The notes beneath the pieces were generated by a model, which saw only the letters and a list, made by a program, of their open reading frames with translations, searched no databases and had not been told where the DNA came from. From contig MNRP01000037.1 in the NCBI GenBank assembly GCA_001916005.1, forward strand, positions 4,738 through 68,737: DNA of 64,000 nt. Reading direction: 5' to 3'. How positions within the stretch are numbered: the stretch's first letter is position 1; every line of letters begins with the position of its first letter. The position numbers and the translations under genes are program-made. Below, one piece after another: positions 16,732 to 24,783 of the stretch. Origin of the DNA: Clostridium sp. 26_22. Lineage in GTDB: Bacteria; Bacillota; Clostridia; TANB77; CAG-508.

Positions 16732-17499
16732 ATGGCAAAACATTTTAAACAAACAGCAAGAAAAACAAGAAGATTAATATATATAGTATTAATTGCATTA
16801 ATTATTATTGCTACAATATATATTATATTTGAGCTTAAAAGTAAAAATGATACTATACAGGAAAGTTCTGCTTTAAATAATGTTCAAATAGATGAAGCAA
16901 AAGTGGATGAAGAAACTACAGAAAGAATGTTGCAAGTACAAGAATTACAAAAAGAAAATCCAGATGTAGTAGGGTGGATAGAAATTGAAGGAACAAATAT
17001 TAATTATCCGGTATTACAAGGAGCTGATAATAGCTATTACATGACTCATAATTATAAAAAAGAAGAAGCCAAGGATGGTTCTATATTTTTGGATAAGGAC
17101 TATGATTGGACTATTCCTAGCAGTAACTTATTAATGTATGGGCATAATATGGGAGATGGAGCAATGTTCCAAGATCTATTAAAATATGAGGAAGAAGACT
17201 TCTATAATCAACATCCAATTATTAGGTTTACAACTGCAAATGAAGATGCAGAATATGAGATTATTTCAGCATTTAAATCTAGAGTATATTACAAGTCAGA
17301 GAAAAATGTATTTAGATATTATTATTTTATAAATGCAGATAATGAAGAAGAATATAATGAATTTGTAGATAATGCAAAAGAAGCATCCTTTTATGATACA
17401 GGTAAGACAGCAGAATATGGGGATCAACTAATGACTTTGTCTACATGTTCTTATTATACAGAAGATGGAAGATTTGCTGTTGTTGCAAGAAAAAAATAA
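16732..17499 (+). CDS. srtB: Class B sortase
   Basis: 255 residues with an N-terminal membrane anchor (about 14-34). The sortase fold motifs are VVGWIEIEGTNINYPVLQG, LMYGHNM with the catalytic His, TLSTCSYYT with the catalytic Cys, and GRFAVVARKK with the Arg. The long SrtB-type insertion lies between the His and the Cys. Clostridial SrtB enzymes recognise (S/P/T)PxTG-like signals, and the TPKTG protein directly upstream is the obvious substrate. Its ribosome-binding site is GGAGATGG. The cognate pairing is inference. Confidence 0.9.
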   Translation: MAKHFKQTARKTRRLIYIVLIALIIIATIYIIFELKSKNDTIQESSALNNVQIDEAKVDEETTERMLQVQELQKENPDVVGWIEIEGTNINYPVLQGADNSYYMTHNYKKEEAKDGSIFLDKDYDWTIPSSNLLMYGHNMGDGAMFQDLLKYEEEDFYNQHPIIRFTTANEDAEYEIISAFKSRVYYKSEKNVFRYYYFINADNEEEYNEFVDNAKEASFYDTGKTAEYGDQLMTLSTCSYYTEDGRFAVVARKK

Positions 17500-17535
17500 A
17501 GTAGATTATTTTTGTATAAAATAAATAAAAAATAC

Positions 17536-17565
17536 TTGACAAAGAAAGTTTTAATATGCTATTAT
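17536..17565 (+). promoter_or_regulatory. tRNA-Leu promoter
   Basis: TTGACA (17536-17541) and TATTAT (17560-17565), 18-bp spacer, about 20 bp upstream of the tRNA. Confidence 0.7.
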
Positions 17566-17584
17566 AAGTAATGTTAAAGCTTAT

Positions 17585-17668
17585 GCGGGCGTGGCGGAAT
17601 TGGCAGACGCGCTGGTCTTAGGAACCAGTGCCAATGGCGTGGAGGTTCAAGTCCTCTCGCCCGCACCA
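17585..17668 (+). tRNA. tRNA-Leu (anticodon TAG)
   Basis: 84 nt including encoded CCA. Acceptor GCGGGCG/CGCCCGC; anticodon stem CTGGT/ACCAG with loop CTTAGGA; a short variable arm typical of class II tRNA; T-loop TTCAAGT. Confidence 0.95.
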
Positions 17669-17688
17669 CTAATTGTTTAGTAAAAAAG

Positions 17689-17723
17689 AACTCAATTCCT
17701 ATTAAGAAATTGAGTTTTTTTTT
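17689..17723 (+). terminator. Terminator of tRNA-Leu
   Basis: AACTCAATT / AATTGAGTT stem followed by a long T-run. Confidence 0.9.
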
Positions 17724-17877
17724 ATATAGGAAAATCGTTAGATTCTACGTATATAACAAGTTTAGGATACTTATGTATGCTAGAGAAAAGCTAGTGGTAT
17801 GTATTTCGTGATGACTTCAAAGAGAAACACTTGGAGAAATGCCTTTCTTATATTATAATTTTAATGGAAGTGAGAAA

Positions 17878-18363
17878 ATGAAATTTTGGTTATTAAATCA
17901 TGAAGCGACAATAGAAGATTTAAATAAATTTAAATTTTCTAATAAAAAAATAGGAGTAATTGCACATATAGAAAATAATAATGGAGAAATATTGTTACAA
18001 CAAAGAGGTATTAAATCTAGAGATGAAAATGGACTTTATGAATATATAGGAGGAAAAGTTGACCCAGAAGATTCTAGTTTTAAAGATGCAATTATTCGAG
18101 AAATAAAGGAAGAGGCTGGAAGTGATTTAAAACTTGAAGTTAGTGATTCTAAAGGAATTTATCATTGCTGCAAAAATAATGTTAATTGGATATTTGTAAT
18201 CTATATTGTAAAATATATTGAGGGCGAAATAAAAATAATGGAACCAGATAAATGTCAAGGTTATAAGTTTTGCAAAATAGATGATGCTTTAAATTCTGAA
18301 TTGGTAACTGAAAGTTGTAAATTTTTAATAGAAAGTATTAGGGATAATATTTTATGTATGTAG
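17878..18363 (+). CDS. NUDIX hydrolase
   Basis: Read from ATG 17878 (161 residues) because GGAAGTGAG sits directly upstream. An in-frame ATG at 17839 with GGAG is possible and would give 174. The Nudix segment EYIGGKVDPEDSS ... IIREIKEEAGS is clear, but it has one extra residue and an Asp where the canonical GX5EX7REUXEEXGU has its first Glu. The catalytic REIKEEAG part is intact. Substrate unknown. It lies after tRNA-Leu and before the hydrogenase regulator. Confidence 0.82.
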   Translation: MKFWLLNHEATIEDLNKFKFSNKKIGVIAHIENNNGEILLQQRGIKSRDENGLYEYIGGKVDPEDSSFKDAIIREIKEEAGSDLKLEVSDSKGIYHCCKNNVNWIFVIYIVKYIEGEIKIMEPDKCQGYKFCKIDDALNSELVTESCKFLIESIRDNILCM

Positions 18364-18530
18364 ATTTTTTGTAAAAGTTATATTATAATCTTATAAACTG
18401 AGCTAGTAAGAATATCTTTATAGCAAAGTATTATAATTTCTTCTAATACCGAAATGTAATTAGAAAATTCATCTTATAATTTAGTGAATTGGATTAGTTA
18501 ATTAAGGTAGAAGCAAATATAGGAGGATTT

Positions 18531-18776
18531 ATGGATACAAGAGTAGCAATAATAGGAATTATATTAGAAAAAAAAGATGAAGTGGAAAAATTAAATTCCA
18601 TTTTACATGAATATTCTAATAGAATAATAGGAAGAATGGGGATGCCATATAGTAAAAAGTCAATCAACATTATCACTATTGTTATTGATGCTCCACAGGA
18701 TGAAATAAATACTTTATCTGGAAAAATTGGAAAGCTTTCTGGAATAACAAGTAAAGTTATTTATTCTAATAAGTAA
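18531..18776 (+). CDS. TM1266-family iron-only hydrogenase system putative regulator
   Basis: 81 residues, full length for the family. It has the ferredoxin-like/ACT-like pattern: RVAIIGIILEKKDEVEKLNS, EYSNRIIGRMGMPY, SINIITIVIDAPQDEINTLS, GKIGKLSGITSKV. The family is usually encoded with [FeFe] hydrogenase maturation genes and is thought to regulate them. Here it is about 8.6 kb from hydCBA. It starts after AGGAGG. The regulatory role is from the family, not shown here. Confidence 0.88.
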   Translation: MDTRVAIIGIILEKKDEVEKLNSILHEYSNRIIGRMGMPYSKKSINIITIVIDAPQDEINTLSGKIGKLSGITSKVIYSNK

Positions 18777-18822
18777 AGATATATTTTAAAGCTCTGTCTA
18801 ATAAAGAAAGAGAGGGTTTAAA

Positions 18823-19419
18823 ATGGAGAATGAAGGAATAATTAACAAAAGGGTAAAGGATTTTTCTAAAGGTATTGATATTATGCAAACGATATTAATA
18901 TTTTTAATTGCTTTACTAGTACCAACTTTTTTGGGTGGAATTTTAAGTAAAATTTTTGGTAGCACAAGTGTTATTTCTACTAATTCACAATTGATAGTAG
19001 GAACTATTGTAAATGCAGCATTAGTGGTATCAGCGATAAATTTAAAAGGTTGGGCGAAAATATTAGGAGTAGTTACAATGCCAAGTATATCTACAATACT
19101 AAGTGGATATGTTTTTGGAACAGCTTCTGTATATATGGTATATATGATACCTGCGATATGGATAGGAAATTTTGCATTGATTTATTCATATAAATTTTTG
19201 ATGTTAGGAAAAAACAAACATTATTTTCTTGCTGGAATTGTGGGAATAATAGTAAAAGTAGCTATAATATTTGCTTTATTTAATTTGATTAATTTATTTG
19301 GAGTATTTCCTGAAAAATTAGTTGAAAATTTAAGAAATGCAATGGGAATGACACAACTTATAACAGCAACATTAGGAATAATTGTGGCTTTTGTGATATA
19401 TAAATTAGAGAAGAAATAA
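18823..19419 (+). CDS. Polytopic membrane protein of hydrogenase neighbourhoods
   Basis: 198 residues with about six hydrophobic helices (for example ILIFLIALLVPTFLGGIL, IVGTIVNAALVVSAI, YMVYMIPAIWIGNFALI, LITATLGIIVAFVIY). The layout resembles ECF S-component-like proteins. I recall similar proteins next to TM1266 regulators, sometimes labelled 'iron hydrogenase' although no cluster ligands are present. Its place 46 bp after the TM1266 gene supports a functional link, possibly iron or precursor uptake (inference). Starts after AGAGAGGG. Confidence 0.65.
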   Translation: MENEGIINKRVKDFSKGIDIMQTILIFLIALLVPTFLGGILSKIFGSTSVISTNSQLIVGTIVNAALVVSAINLKGWAKILGVVTMPSISTILSGYVFGTASVYMVYMIPAIWIGNFALIYSYKFLMLGKNKHYFLAGIVGIIVKVAIIFALFNLINLFGVFPEKLVENLRNAMGMTQLITATLGIIVAFVIYKLEKK

Positions 19420-19460
19420 ATCATTTATTTTGTTTTAAATAAGTATTAAAAAGAAAAAGT

Positions 19461-19504
19461 GCAGTGGAGCAGATGATGTTTAGCACATACATCTGCTCCA
19501 CTGC
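19461..19504 (-). terminator. Perfect 15-bp hairpin terminator for the minus-strand gene
   Basis: GCAGTGGAGCAGATG (19461-19475) and its exact complement (19490-19504). On the minus strand ACTTTTTCTTTTT follows, so it is a strong intrinsic terminator. Confidence 0.88.
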
Positions 19505-19512
19505 TTAGTGCA

Positions 19513-19962
19513 TTAATAATACAATTCGTTCCATTCAATGGAGGTGTCTGCCTCATCAAATGGTGTAATTGCCGGTTCGCCTTCAGGATAGGCTTCCTCA
19601 CCTTCGGCTGTAGTGATGACAAATTTTCCTTTATCATTTTCGATTACAACCGCTGAAAGATCATCTGCCAGTGCTACCGGAGTTCCTGTGATTTCCTCTG
19701 TGTGGACATTGGCATATGTTTCGTAGTTAGCCCAGTCTGAGTCACCAATCAAGAGCAGAGTCTTGTTAGGCCTCATTGAGTATACGCATAGATCAGGGTT
19801 GTCTTCGACAAGATACATTTCGTATTCGTCTACTGATGTGCCGGATGCTGAAGTGGCTGAAACATTTTCAGAGGATCCAGAACCAGCTCCAGCTGCAACG
19901 ACAACGCCTCCAGCAACAGTTAATGTCAATACCATAGCAATTACAAAGATTTTTTTCCGCAT
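19513..19962 (-). CDS. Secreted hypothetical protein of atypical composition
   Basis: About 149 residues from ATG 19962, chosen because AAGGAGCATTATT precedes it. A signal peptide (MRKKIFVIAMVLTLTVAGGVVVAAGA) leads into a Ser/Gly-rich linker and an acidic domain with no recognised motif (CVYSMRPNKTLLLIGDSDW, EGEPAITPFDEADTSIEW). Codons are much more GC-rich than those of its neighbours. It is flanked by its own promoter region and a perfect terminator and lies next to a tRNA cluster. All this suggests a transferred single-gene cassette. Function unknown. Confidence 0.75.
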   Translation of the reverse strand: MRKKIFVIAMVLTLTVAGGVVVAAGAGSGSSENVSATSASGTSVDEYEMYLVEDNPDLCVYSMRPNKTLLLIGDSDWANYETYANVHTEEITGTPVALADDLSAVVIENDKGKFVITTAEGEEAYPEGEPAITPFDEADTSIEWNELYY

Positions 19963-20127
19963 AATAATGCTCCTTTCTAGATTTGAAAAATTTTTATACT
20001 GCATATTTGTATTATAACATAGATTACATAAAAAAGAAAATTATGTAAAATGATTTTTTGAAAAATCATTTATAAATCAATATTTTTCGTGGAAAATAAA
20101 AAATATTCTAAAAAATTAATAAAATGG

Positions 20128-20157
20128 TTGACAAAAGGATATAAAATAGTTTAAAAT
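20128..20157 (+). promoter_or_regulatory. tRNA-His/tRNA-Gln promoter
   Basis: TTGACA (20128-20133), 18-bp spacer, TAAAAT (20152-20157), about 20 bp before tRNA-His. Confidence 0.7.
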
Positions 20158-20177
20158 AATAAATGTCCGCAAGAGAT

Positions 20178-20255
20178 GGTGAGTATAGCGTAGTTGGTTA
20201 ACGCGCCAGTTTGTGGCACTGGAGACCCTGGGTTCGAATCCCAGTACTCACCCCA
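20178..20255 (+). tRNA. tRNA-His (anticodon GTG)
   Basis: Includes the His-specific G-1 opposite C73. Acceptor GTGAGTA/TACTCAC, anticodon loop TTGTGGC, T-arm CTGGGTTCGAATCCCAG, CCA encoded. Confidence 0.95.
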
Positions 20256-20315
20256 GATTTTATATTGGGGTAATACTGAGAAAATCACCTAACAAAATGG
20301 ACAAGTAAATTATAT

Positions 20316-20390
20316 TGGGCTGTAGCCAAGCGGTAAGGCACCAGACTTTGACTCTGGCATGCGCAAGTTCGAATCTTGCCAGCCCAGCCA
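20316..20390 (+). tRNA. tRNA-Gln (anticodon TTG), integration target
   Basis: Acceptor TGGGCTG/CAGCCCA, anticodon stem CCAGA/TCTGG with loop CTTTGAC, CCA encoded. Its 3' end (20380-20392) is the att core repeated at 30340 and 39118, so it is the attachment gene for the two tandem elements. The original downstream terminator now lies at 39136. Confidence 0.96.
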
Positions 20391-20392
20391 AC
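20380..20392 (+). repeat. att core, left end of IME1 (within tRNA-Gln)
   Basis: CAGCCCAGCCAAC, identical to the copies at 30340-30352 and 39118-39130. Confidence 0.9.
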
Positions 20393-20714
20393 AAAATAAT
20401 CGATGTAAATAGCTTGTATCAACAGATACAGGCTATTTACTTATTTAAAACTAATTATAATTTTAAAAAATTTACAATATTTAATTTTCACTAGAGTTAC
20501 ATAGCTTTTCACGATTTTTAATTTATTTTAATTTTTAGTATTTCAAACAGATAACTCAACAATTTTAATTTTCAATACTCAACAATTTAATATTGTTGAG
20601 TTAATATTAGCAATATAAAAGTAAAACATAAATTAGTAAAACGATATAATCAGTTTGTATCAATCATTATAAAAGAAAAATTTGTTGTGTTATAAAACAT
20701 ACGTTTATATAAAT
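20391..20714. other. Left end of IME1, non-coding
   Basis: Contains a hairpin GTAAATAGC...GCTATTTAC (20405-20440) nearly identical to one at 30365-30400, a TTTCAAACAGATAACTCAAC segment resembling sequence at the right ends, and an inverted repeat ACTCAACAAT/ATTGTTGAGT (20577-20601). These are probable integrase/excisionase arm-binding sites and a terminator for int. Confidence 0.65.
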
Positions 20715-21920
20715 TTATCTTTCAAACTCTTCGATATTATTAACGTCATATAAAAGATTATTTCCTATTAAATTTTCATTAAGATAATACTGATTGACCT
20801 TATCAAATTCTCTTTCTTTAAATTGTTCTAAAACAGAAGTATAAGTATTTAGAGTAACTGTAATATTTTTATGCCCCATTAATCTTTGAACTACAACAGG
20901 AGCCATACCACTTTCAATGCAACGTGTTCCGAAAGTATGTCTTAAAGAGTGGCTAGAAATATCAGTAGTATTAAATTCTTGTTTGAATATTCGCTTTAGC
21001 TCATTATTTATTGTAGAACGTCTACAATATTTACTATTATTAGGCTTAAAAAGTAATTTTTCATCATTATTAATTTGCTTATTTGCTATTTTTATTTGTT
21101 CTTTAATATAAGGATAAAGAAAGTAGGGGATAGGGATAGTTCTTTTGCCACTATATGTTTTTGTTTTATTACCCATAATAATATTTCCTTTTTCATCAGT
21201 TGTTAATGTACGAGATATATTTAATCTTTTATTTTTTAAGTCTATATCGTGTGTTGTAAGAGCTAAAGCTTCTCCGACTCTTAAGCCTGTATACATTTGT
21301 AACAAATATACATTTCTATATTTAAATTCATCTATAGGCTTATCAACAAGCCAATTAGTAAAAGCTTCTTGTTCTTCAACCGTTAATGCACGTACAACTT
21401 TATTTTCCCTATTGCTTTTTGGTCTAATAACATCAATCATTGGATTTTGAAGTATATATCCTTTATTCATAGCAATAGTAAAAGCTTGATTTAATTGTTG
21501 ATGAGCTTTTTCTATCATTGAATTACTTAAATTTTTTAGAGAATTTAAATAAGCTTGTAATTCATCTGTTTTTATTGTATCAATTTTTTTATTAGCAATA
21601 GGGTATTTTTCTAATCGTTTTATTGAATTTAATAATCTACCATATTGTGCAGGTCCAATTTTATTAGTACTATATTTAAGCTCCAAATTAGCTTTTAATA
21701 TTTCAATTAAAGGTATTCCATTATGCTCAATATATATAGGATTTTCTTTTTGATACATAATGGTATTTAAAAAATTTTGTGCTTCTTGCTCTGTTTTAAA
21801 AGATTTTGTTTTTCTTAATCGTTTATTTTTTAATGCATCATATTCATAATATTGGGCTAGCCAATTTTTTCTTTGTTTATTGTAGTATATGGAACCTTCA
21901 CCTTTTTCTCTTGTTGCCAT
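20715..21920 (-). CDS. Tyrosine integrase of IME1
   Basis: 401 residues in three domains: an N-terminal AP2-like arm-binding domain (GEGSIYYNKQRKNWLAQYYEY), a SAM-like core-binding domain (about 70-170) and the catalytic domain. The catalytic residues are Arg in YTGLRVGEALAL, HSLRHTFGTR (HxxR), LMGHKN and NTYTSV (Tyr nucleophile). It drives site-specific recombination at the tRNA-Gln att core. The start follows AGCGAGGTG, which overlaps the end of the excisionase gene, so the two are translationally linked. It is closely similar to the IME2 integrase throughout. Confidence 0.95.
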   Translation of the reverse strand: MATREKGEGSIYYNKQRKNWLAQYYEYDALKNKRLRKTKSFKTEQEAQNFLNTIMYQKENPIYIEHNGIPLIEILKANLELKYSTNKIGPAQYGRLLNSIKRLEKYPIANKKIDTIKTDELQAYLNSLKNLSNSMIEKAHQQLNQAFTIAMNKGYILQNPMIDVIRPKSNRENKVVRALTVEEQEAFTNWLVDKPIDEFKYRNVYLLQMYTGLRVGEALALTTHDIDLKNKRLNISRTLTTDEKGNIIMGNKTKTYSGKRTIPIPYFLYPYIKEQIKIANKQINNDEKLLFKPNNSKYCRRSTINNELKRIFKQEFNTTDISSHSLRHTFGTRCIESGMAPVVVQRLMGHKNITVTLNTYTSVLEQFKEREFDKVNQYYLNENLIGNNLLYDVNNIEEFER

Positions 21921-21923
21921 AAA

Positions 21924-22181
21924 TTACACCTCGCTTTCTTTTTTATGCATTTTCCATAATAAGTATGAAGCTAAAGTAACAGTTTTCCTTTTACCAATCT
22001 GAAGAGAAGGGAAGTCTTTTTGTTTAAATAATTCATATGCTTGATTTATACCAATGCTTAAATCTTTTGAAACATCTGATACTGAAAGTGTAATAAAGGG
22101 GTTCTTAATTTTGCTTAAATAATTTATTACTATTTGTTCTTTAGTATTATTTGTGCTAATATTTTCTTCATTAATATTCAG
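21924..22181 (-). CDS. Excisionase-like HTH protein of IME1, non-ATG start
   Basis: About 85 residues. The frame reads NPFITLSVSDVSKDLSIGIN then QAYELFKQKDFPSLQIGKRK, ending SYLLWKMHKKESEV, a MerR/Xis-type helix-turn-helix. It is collinear with the ATG-started IME2 protein at 31873-32133. No ATG, GTG or TTG is available after the upstream stop. The best start is CTG at 22181, 9 bp from AGGAGGT-type ACCTCC (22191-22196 on the plus strand). Either CTG initiation or a mutated start. Confidence 0.75.
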   Translation of the reverse strand: MNINEENISTNNTKEQIVINYLSKIKNPFITLSVSDVSKDLSIGINQAYELFKQKDFPSLQIGKRKTVTLASYLLWKMHKKESEV

Positions 22182-22199
22182 TTTTTATACACCTCCATT

Positions 22200-22469
22200 T
22201 TATCTTTCATATTCATCATTATTAAATTTTGTATTTTTTCCTAGACATAGTCCATCTAAAAATATGCCTGCTTCATTCCATGTTTTAAAGCAATTTTTTG
22301 AGTCTATAGAATACCAGTTTTTATCCTTTATATCTTTATCAATTAAAGCTATGGCTTTGTTATATGTATAAACATTAGAAATATTTAGTAATATTAATTG
22401 TTTGTCAGTATCAGAAAGCATATATTTATTAAGTCCCTGTATTCTTTTTTGTAGTTCCTTTTTTGTCAT
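22200..22469 (-). CDS. Conserved small IME protein (IME1 copy)
   Basis: 89 residues from ATG 22469, preferred over 22484 because GGAGAT overlaps the upstream ATG and because the IME2 homologue is also 89 residues. The N-terminus KKELQKRIQGLNKYMLSDTD and the core FKTWNEAGIFLDGL are shared with the copy at 32148-32417. No known domain. Position between the DUF3846-like gene and xis suggests a maintenance or excision-control role (inference). Confidence 0.78.
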   Translation of the reverse strand: MTKKELQKRIQGLNKYMLSDTDKQLILLNISNVYTYNKAIALIDKDIKDKNWYSIDSKNCFKTWNEAGIFLDGLCLGKNTKFNNDEYER

Positions 22470-23007
22470 TATTATCATCTCCATTATTTTTTAAAACTGT
22501 TGCTAAAGCTAATTGGATATTAATTAGCATGTTCATTAGTAATTTATCAAAAGGAGGGGAGTCACTATATTTGTTATTTCCGACACCTCTTTCATATATA
22601 AATGGAAAATTTGATTTTCTTTGTTGAGGAGTTATTTTTACACTTTTAGCTGATTTACTAGTTAAATCTTTTGAAAACCATATAATATCTTCTTGTGAAA
22701 TACTTTGAAATTCACGAGATTTTTTATCAATGTTAACTACGACTAAATCTCCTATAATTCGACGAAGGGGAAGAAATATATTAGGTCGCATAGGAGCTTT
22801 AGACTTATTATTATGACAAATAATAAATAGTTTCTCATATGGAACAATATCAAGATTTTTTTGTATAATTGCTTTTTTTAATTTATAGATGTTTTTAATA
22901 ATTTTGACTTCTGGAGTTTGTCCAACTTTTTTGTATAAAACTCTGAGTGAATTTGTATTTTTAGTTTCTGGAATAATGTTCTTCTTTTTCAAAATTAAAC
23001 ACCTCAT
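22429..23007 (-). CDS. DUF3846-like IME protein (IME1 copy)
   Basis: 192 residues. The segment LRVLYKKVGQTPEVKIIKNI matches the start of DUF3846-type domains of mobile elements and phages, followed by FIICHNNK and IFLPLRRIIGDLVVVN. Homologous to IME2 32414-32968. In IME1 the reading frame extends 41 bp into the next gene with a Lys/Thr-rich tail absent from IME2, suggesting a small indel. It starts at TAATG, overlapping the previous stop by one base. Confidence 0.7.
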   Translation of the reverse strand: MRCLILKKKNIIPETKNTNSLRVLYKKVGQTPEVKIIKNIYKLKKAIIQKNLDIVPYEKLFIICHNNKSKAPMRPNIFLPLRRIIGDLVVVNIDKKSREFQSISQEDIIWFSKDLTSKSAKSVKITPQQRKSNFPFIYERGVGNNKYSDSPPFDKLLMNMLINIQLALATVLKNNGDDNNDKKGTTKKNTGT

Positions 23008-23330
23008 TATCTTTCTTCATCGTCAATATGATTTTTTCCCTTATTTGATAGGGAACGTTTATAATCTTCTTTAGTATATTCTAAGCCGAATGCATCATAA
23101 TAAGCTCTAATAATTTCGTATGAAAGCCCATGTCTTTTGTTATTTTTTCTAGGATATACCTTCGGCCTAGCAGCATTATATCTCATACAATCTAACATAT
23201 CTTTTAAATCCTCTAATAATTTAGCCTCACAGTAATATTTGGTTGTTACTTTATAAAACAAATCATAGATATGGCCAACTGTTTTTTTTGATACTTCATT
23301 AGAAACAGAAAAATCAATTTCTTTGTCCAT
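23007..23330 (-). CDS. IME1-specific hypothetical protein
   Basis: 107 residues, strongly charged, with no recognised motif (HIYDLFYKVTTKYYCEAKL, SYEIIRAYYDAFGLEYTKED). It starts after GAAAGGAGCTAAAATT. It has no counterpart in IME2, where the sigma-like and DUF3846-like genes are adjacent, so it is an insertion or a loss within an otherwise shared operon. Confidence 0.65.
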   Translation of the reverse strand: MDKEIDFSVSNEVSKKTVGHIYDLFYKVTTKYYCEAKLLEDLKDMLDCMRYNAARPKVYPRKNNKRHGLSYEIIRAYYDAFGLEYTKEDYKRSLSNKGKNHIDDEER

Positions 23331-23347
23331 AATTTTAGCTCCTTTCT

Positions 23348-23704
23348 TTATTTTTTTAAGTTATTAGCTTTGTACAACGTCTGTAAGTTATATTTAAAAT
23401 GTCTTATTCCTTTTTCTCTTAAAGAGATAACTTTTTTCTTTTGTATTTTTAATCTTCTACAAATATCAATTAATTTACAATTTTCGACATATGTGAGATA
23501 TAATACCTTTCGTTCCAGCAAAGGTACAATTTTCATTGCTAGATAATATAATTCGTTAGAAAATATATTTTCTAAATGATTTATATTAACATCTGAATTA
23601 TCTATATCTTGAATTGATTTTTTATAATAGTTTTCTGAAATTATCTTTTGAATGTACTCATTAGGGAAGAGTATATATTTATTTGATTTTCTTTTATCTT
23701 TCAT
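23348..23704 (-). CDS. Sigma-70 region 4-like protein of IME1
   Basis: 118 residues. The C-terminal half, VPLLERKVLYLTYVENCKLI followed by DICRRLKIQKKKVISLREKG, is a region-4-type helix-turn-helix. It is close to IME2 32952-33365. The N-terminal half (QKIISENYYKKSIQDIDN) is also shared. Likely an element-encoded sigma-like activator or DNA-binding factor at the head of the int/xis operon. Two palindromes just upstream (23728-23755) are candidate operators. Confidence 0.75.
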   Translation of the reverse strand: MKDKRKSNKYILFPNEYIQKIISENYYKKSIQDIDNSDVNINHLENIFSNELYYLAMKIVPLLERKVLYLTYVENCKLIDICRRLKIQKKKVISLREKGIRHFKYNLQTLYKANNLKK

Positions 23705-23727
23705 AGTGAAACTCCTTAAATATATTA

Positions 23728-23755
23728 GACTTTCGAAAGTCTTTTAGTTCGAACT
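23728..23755. promoter_or_regulatory. Operator pair upstream of the sigma-like gene (IME1)
   Basis: GACTTTCGAAAGTC (23728-23741) and AGTTCGAACT (23746-23755). IME2 has GATTTCTAGAAATC and GTTCGAAC at matching positions (33395-33424). Perfect dyads conserved in place suggest binding sites for the element's regulator. Confidence 0.65.
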
Positions 23756-23843
23756 GAAATAATAATAGACTATAAAATATAACAATTGATATAAAATCGT
23801 GATAAAATCAGGTAAATTGAGATTAATTGATATAAAACGAAAT

Positions 23844-23890
23844 AAACCGTTTTAAAAGATATATCATGATCTTTAAAACGGTTTATTTTT
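23844..23890 (-). terminator. Terminator of XRE gene (IME1)
   Basis: AAACCGTTTTAAAAGAT pairs with ATCTTTAAAACGGTTT (23869-23884). It lies 44 bp after the XRE stop on the minus strand. Confidence 0.75.
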
Positions 23891-23933
23891 CTATGTTTTA
23901 AATGCATATTAAAAAAATCTACGATAAATGGTA

Positions 23934-24650
23934 TTAGTATTCAAAATCTTCTTTATTTTCCATTTCAATATACCAAATATTTATATTTTCCATCTTGCTA
24001 AATTCTTTATCTTGAATTTTTAAATATGCTAGCATTTCATCTGTAAAATCTAAATTATTCTTTGAAACTAAACATTTCCTAGCACTAGTATTATATTTTG
24101 TATCTGTACAATAAAAAGCGCCTTTCATCAAATTATCAATACCATTAGAAATGTTTAAATTTATTTGAGAACATTCTAAACGCATACTTGTTGGCTTATA
24201 ATTGTTAAATCTAAAAAATGCCATGAAATTGTCGGATTGCAAATAACCTTCTAAATAAATTTTTTTTGTTCTGCAATCAGCTAGTTCGATTTTACAGTAA
24301 TCAGATTTTTCTATAAGATTTATTACAAACTTACATTTATCATATTTATTTAATGTAGGGTAATAACCAATATAATAAACATATAAGGTATTAGTATTAA
24401 AAGGATTGATACTTTCTTTTTTACTAACAACTTTATCAAATTTGTTAAATAATTGATATTCTTCAATGTCTAATTCATTACATAGTAAATATATTTCTTC
24501 TGCATTAGGTAGAAGAGTACCTTTTTCAAATCTACCAATAGTTGTTGCGCTTTTTTTAATAACTCTTCCTAGATTTTCTTGGCTTCTCCCAATTTGTTTT
24601 CTAAATGCTTGTAATCTTCTGCCAAATTCTTTTCTATCAAACTCCGGCAT
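23934..24650 (-). CDS. XRE-family transcriptional regulator of IME1
   Basis: 238 residues. N-terminal Cro/CI-type HTH: FGRRLQAFRKQIGRSQENLG, then TTIGRFEKGTLLPNAEEIYL. The C-terminal ~160 residues (for example NPFNTNTLYVYYIGYYPTLN) are shared with the IME2 homologue and are of unknown function, possibly a ligand or protein-protein sensor. It is transcribed away from the conserved RNA module, from TTGATG-17-TATAAT at about 24690. Likely repressor of the element. Start after AAGGAGTGATTTT. Confidence 0.85.
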   Translation of the reverse strand: MPEFDRKEFGRRLQAFRKQIGRSQENLGRVIKKSATTIGRFEKGTLLPNAEEIYLLCNELDIEEYQLFNKFDKVVSKKESINPFNTNTLYVYYIGYYPTLNKYDKCKFVINLIEKSDYCKIELADCRTKKIYLEGYLQSDNFMAFFRFNNYKPTSMRLECSQINLNISNGIDNLMKGAFYCTDTKYNTSARKCLVSKNNLDFTDEMLAYLKIQDKEFSKMENINIWYIEMENKEDFEY

Positions 24651-24732
24651 AAAATCACTCCTTAAAAAATATCTACAACATTATTATACCAGTTTTTTAC
24701 AATCACATCAAGTTATGTTAACTAAAAAAGAA

Positions 24733-24761
24733 TTGAACTTTACATAAAAGTATGATATAAT
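24733..24761 (+). promoter_or_regulatory. RNA-module promoter P1 (IME1)
   Basis: TTGAAC (24733-24738), exactly 17 bp, TATAAT (24756-24761). The IME2 equivalent is at 34439-34467 with the same spacing. Confidence 0.75.
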
Positions 24762-24783
24762 TGTTACAACTTTATAGTAAAAA

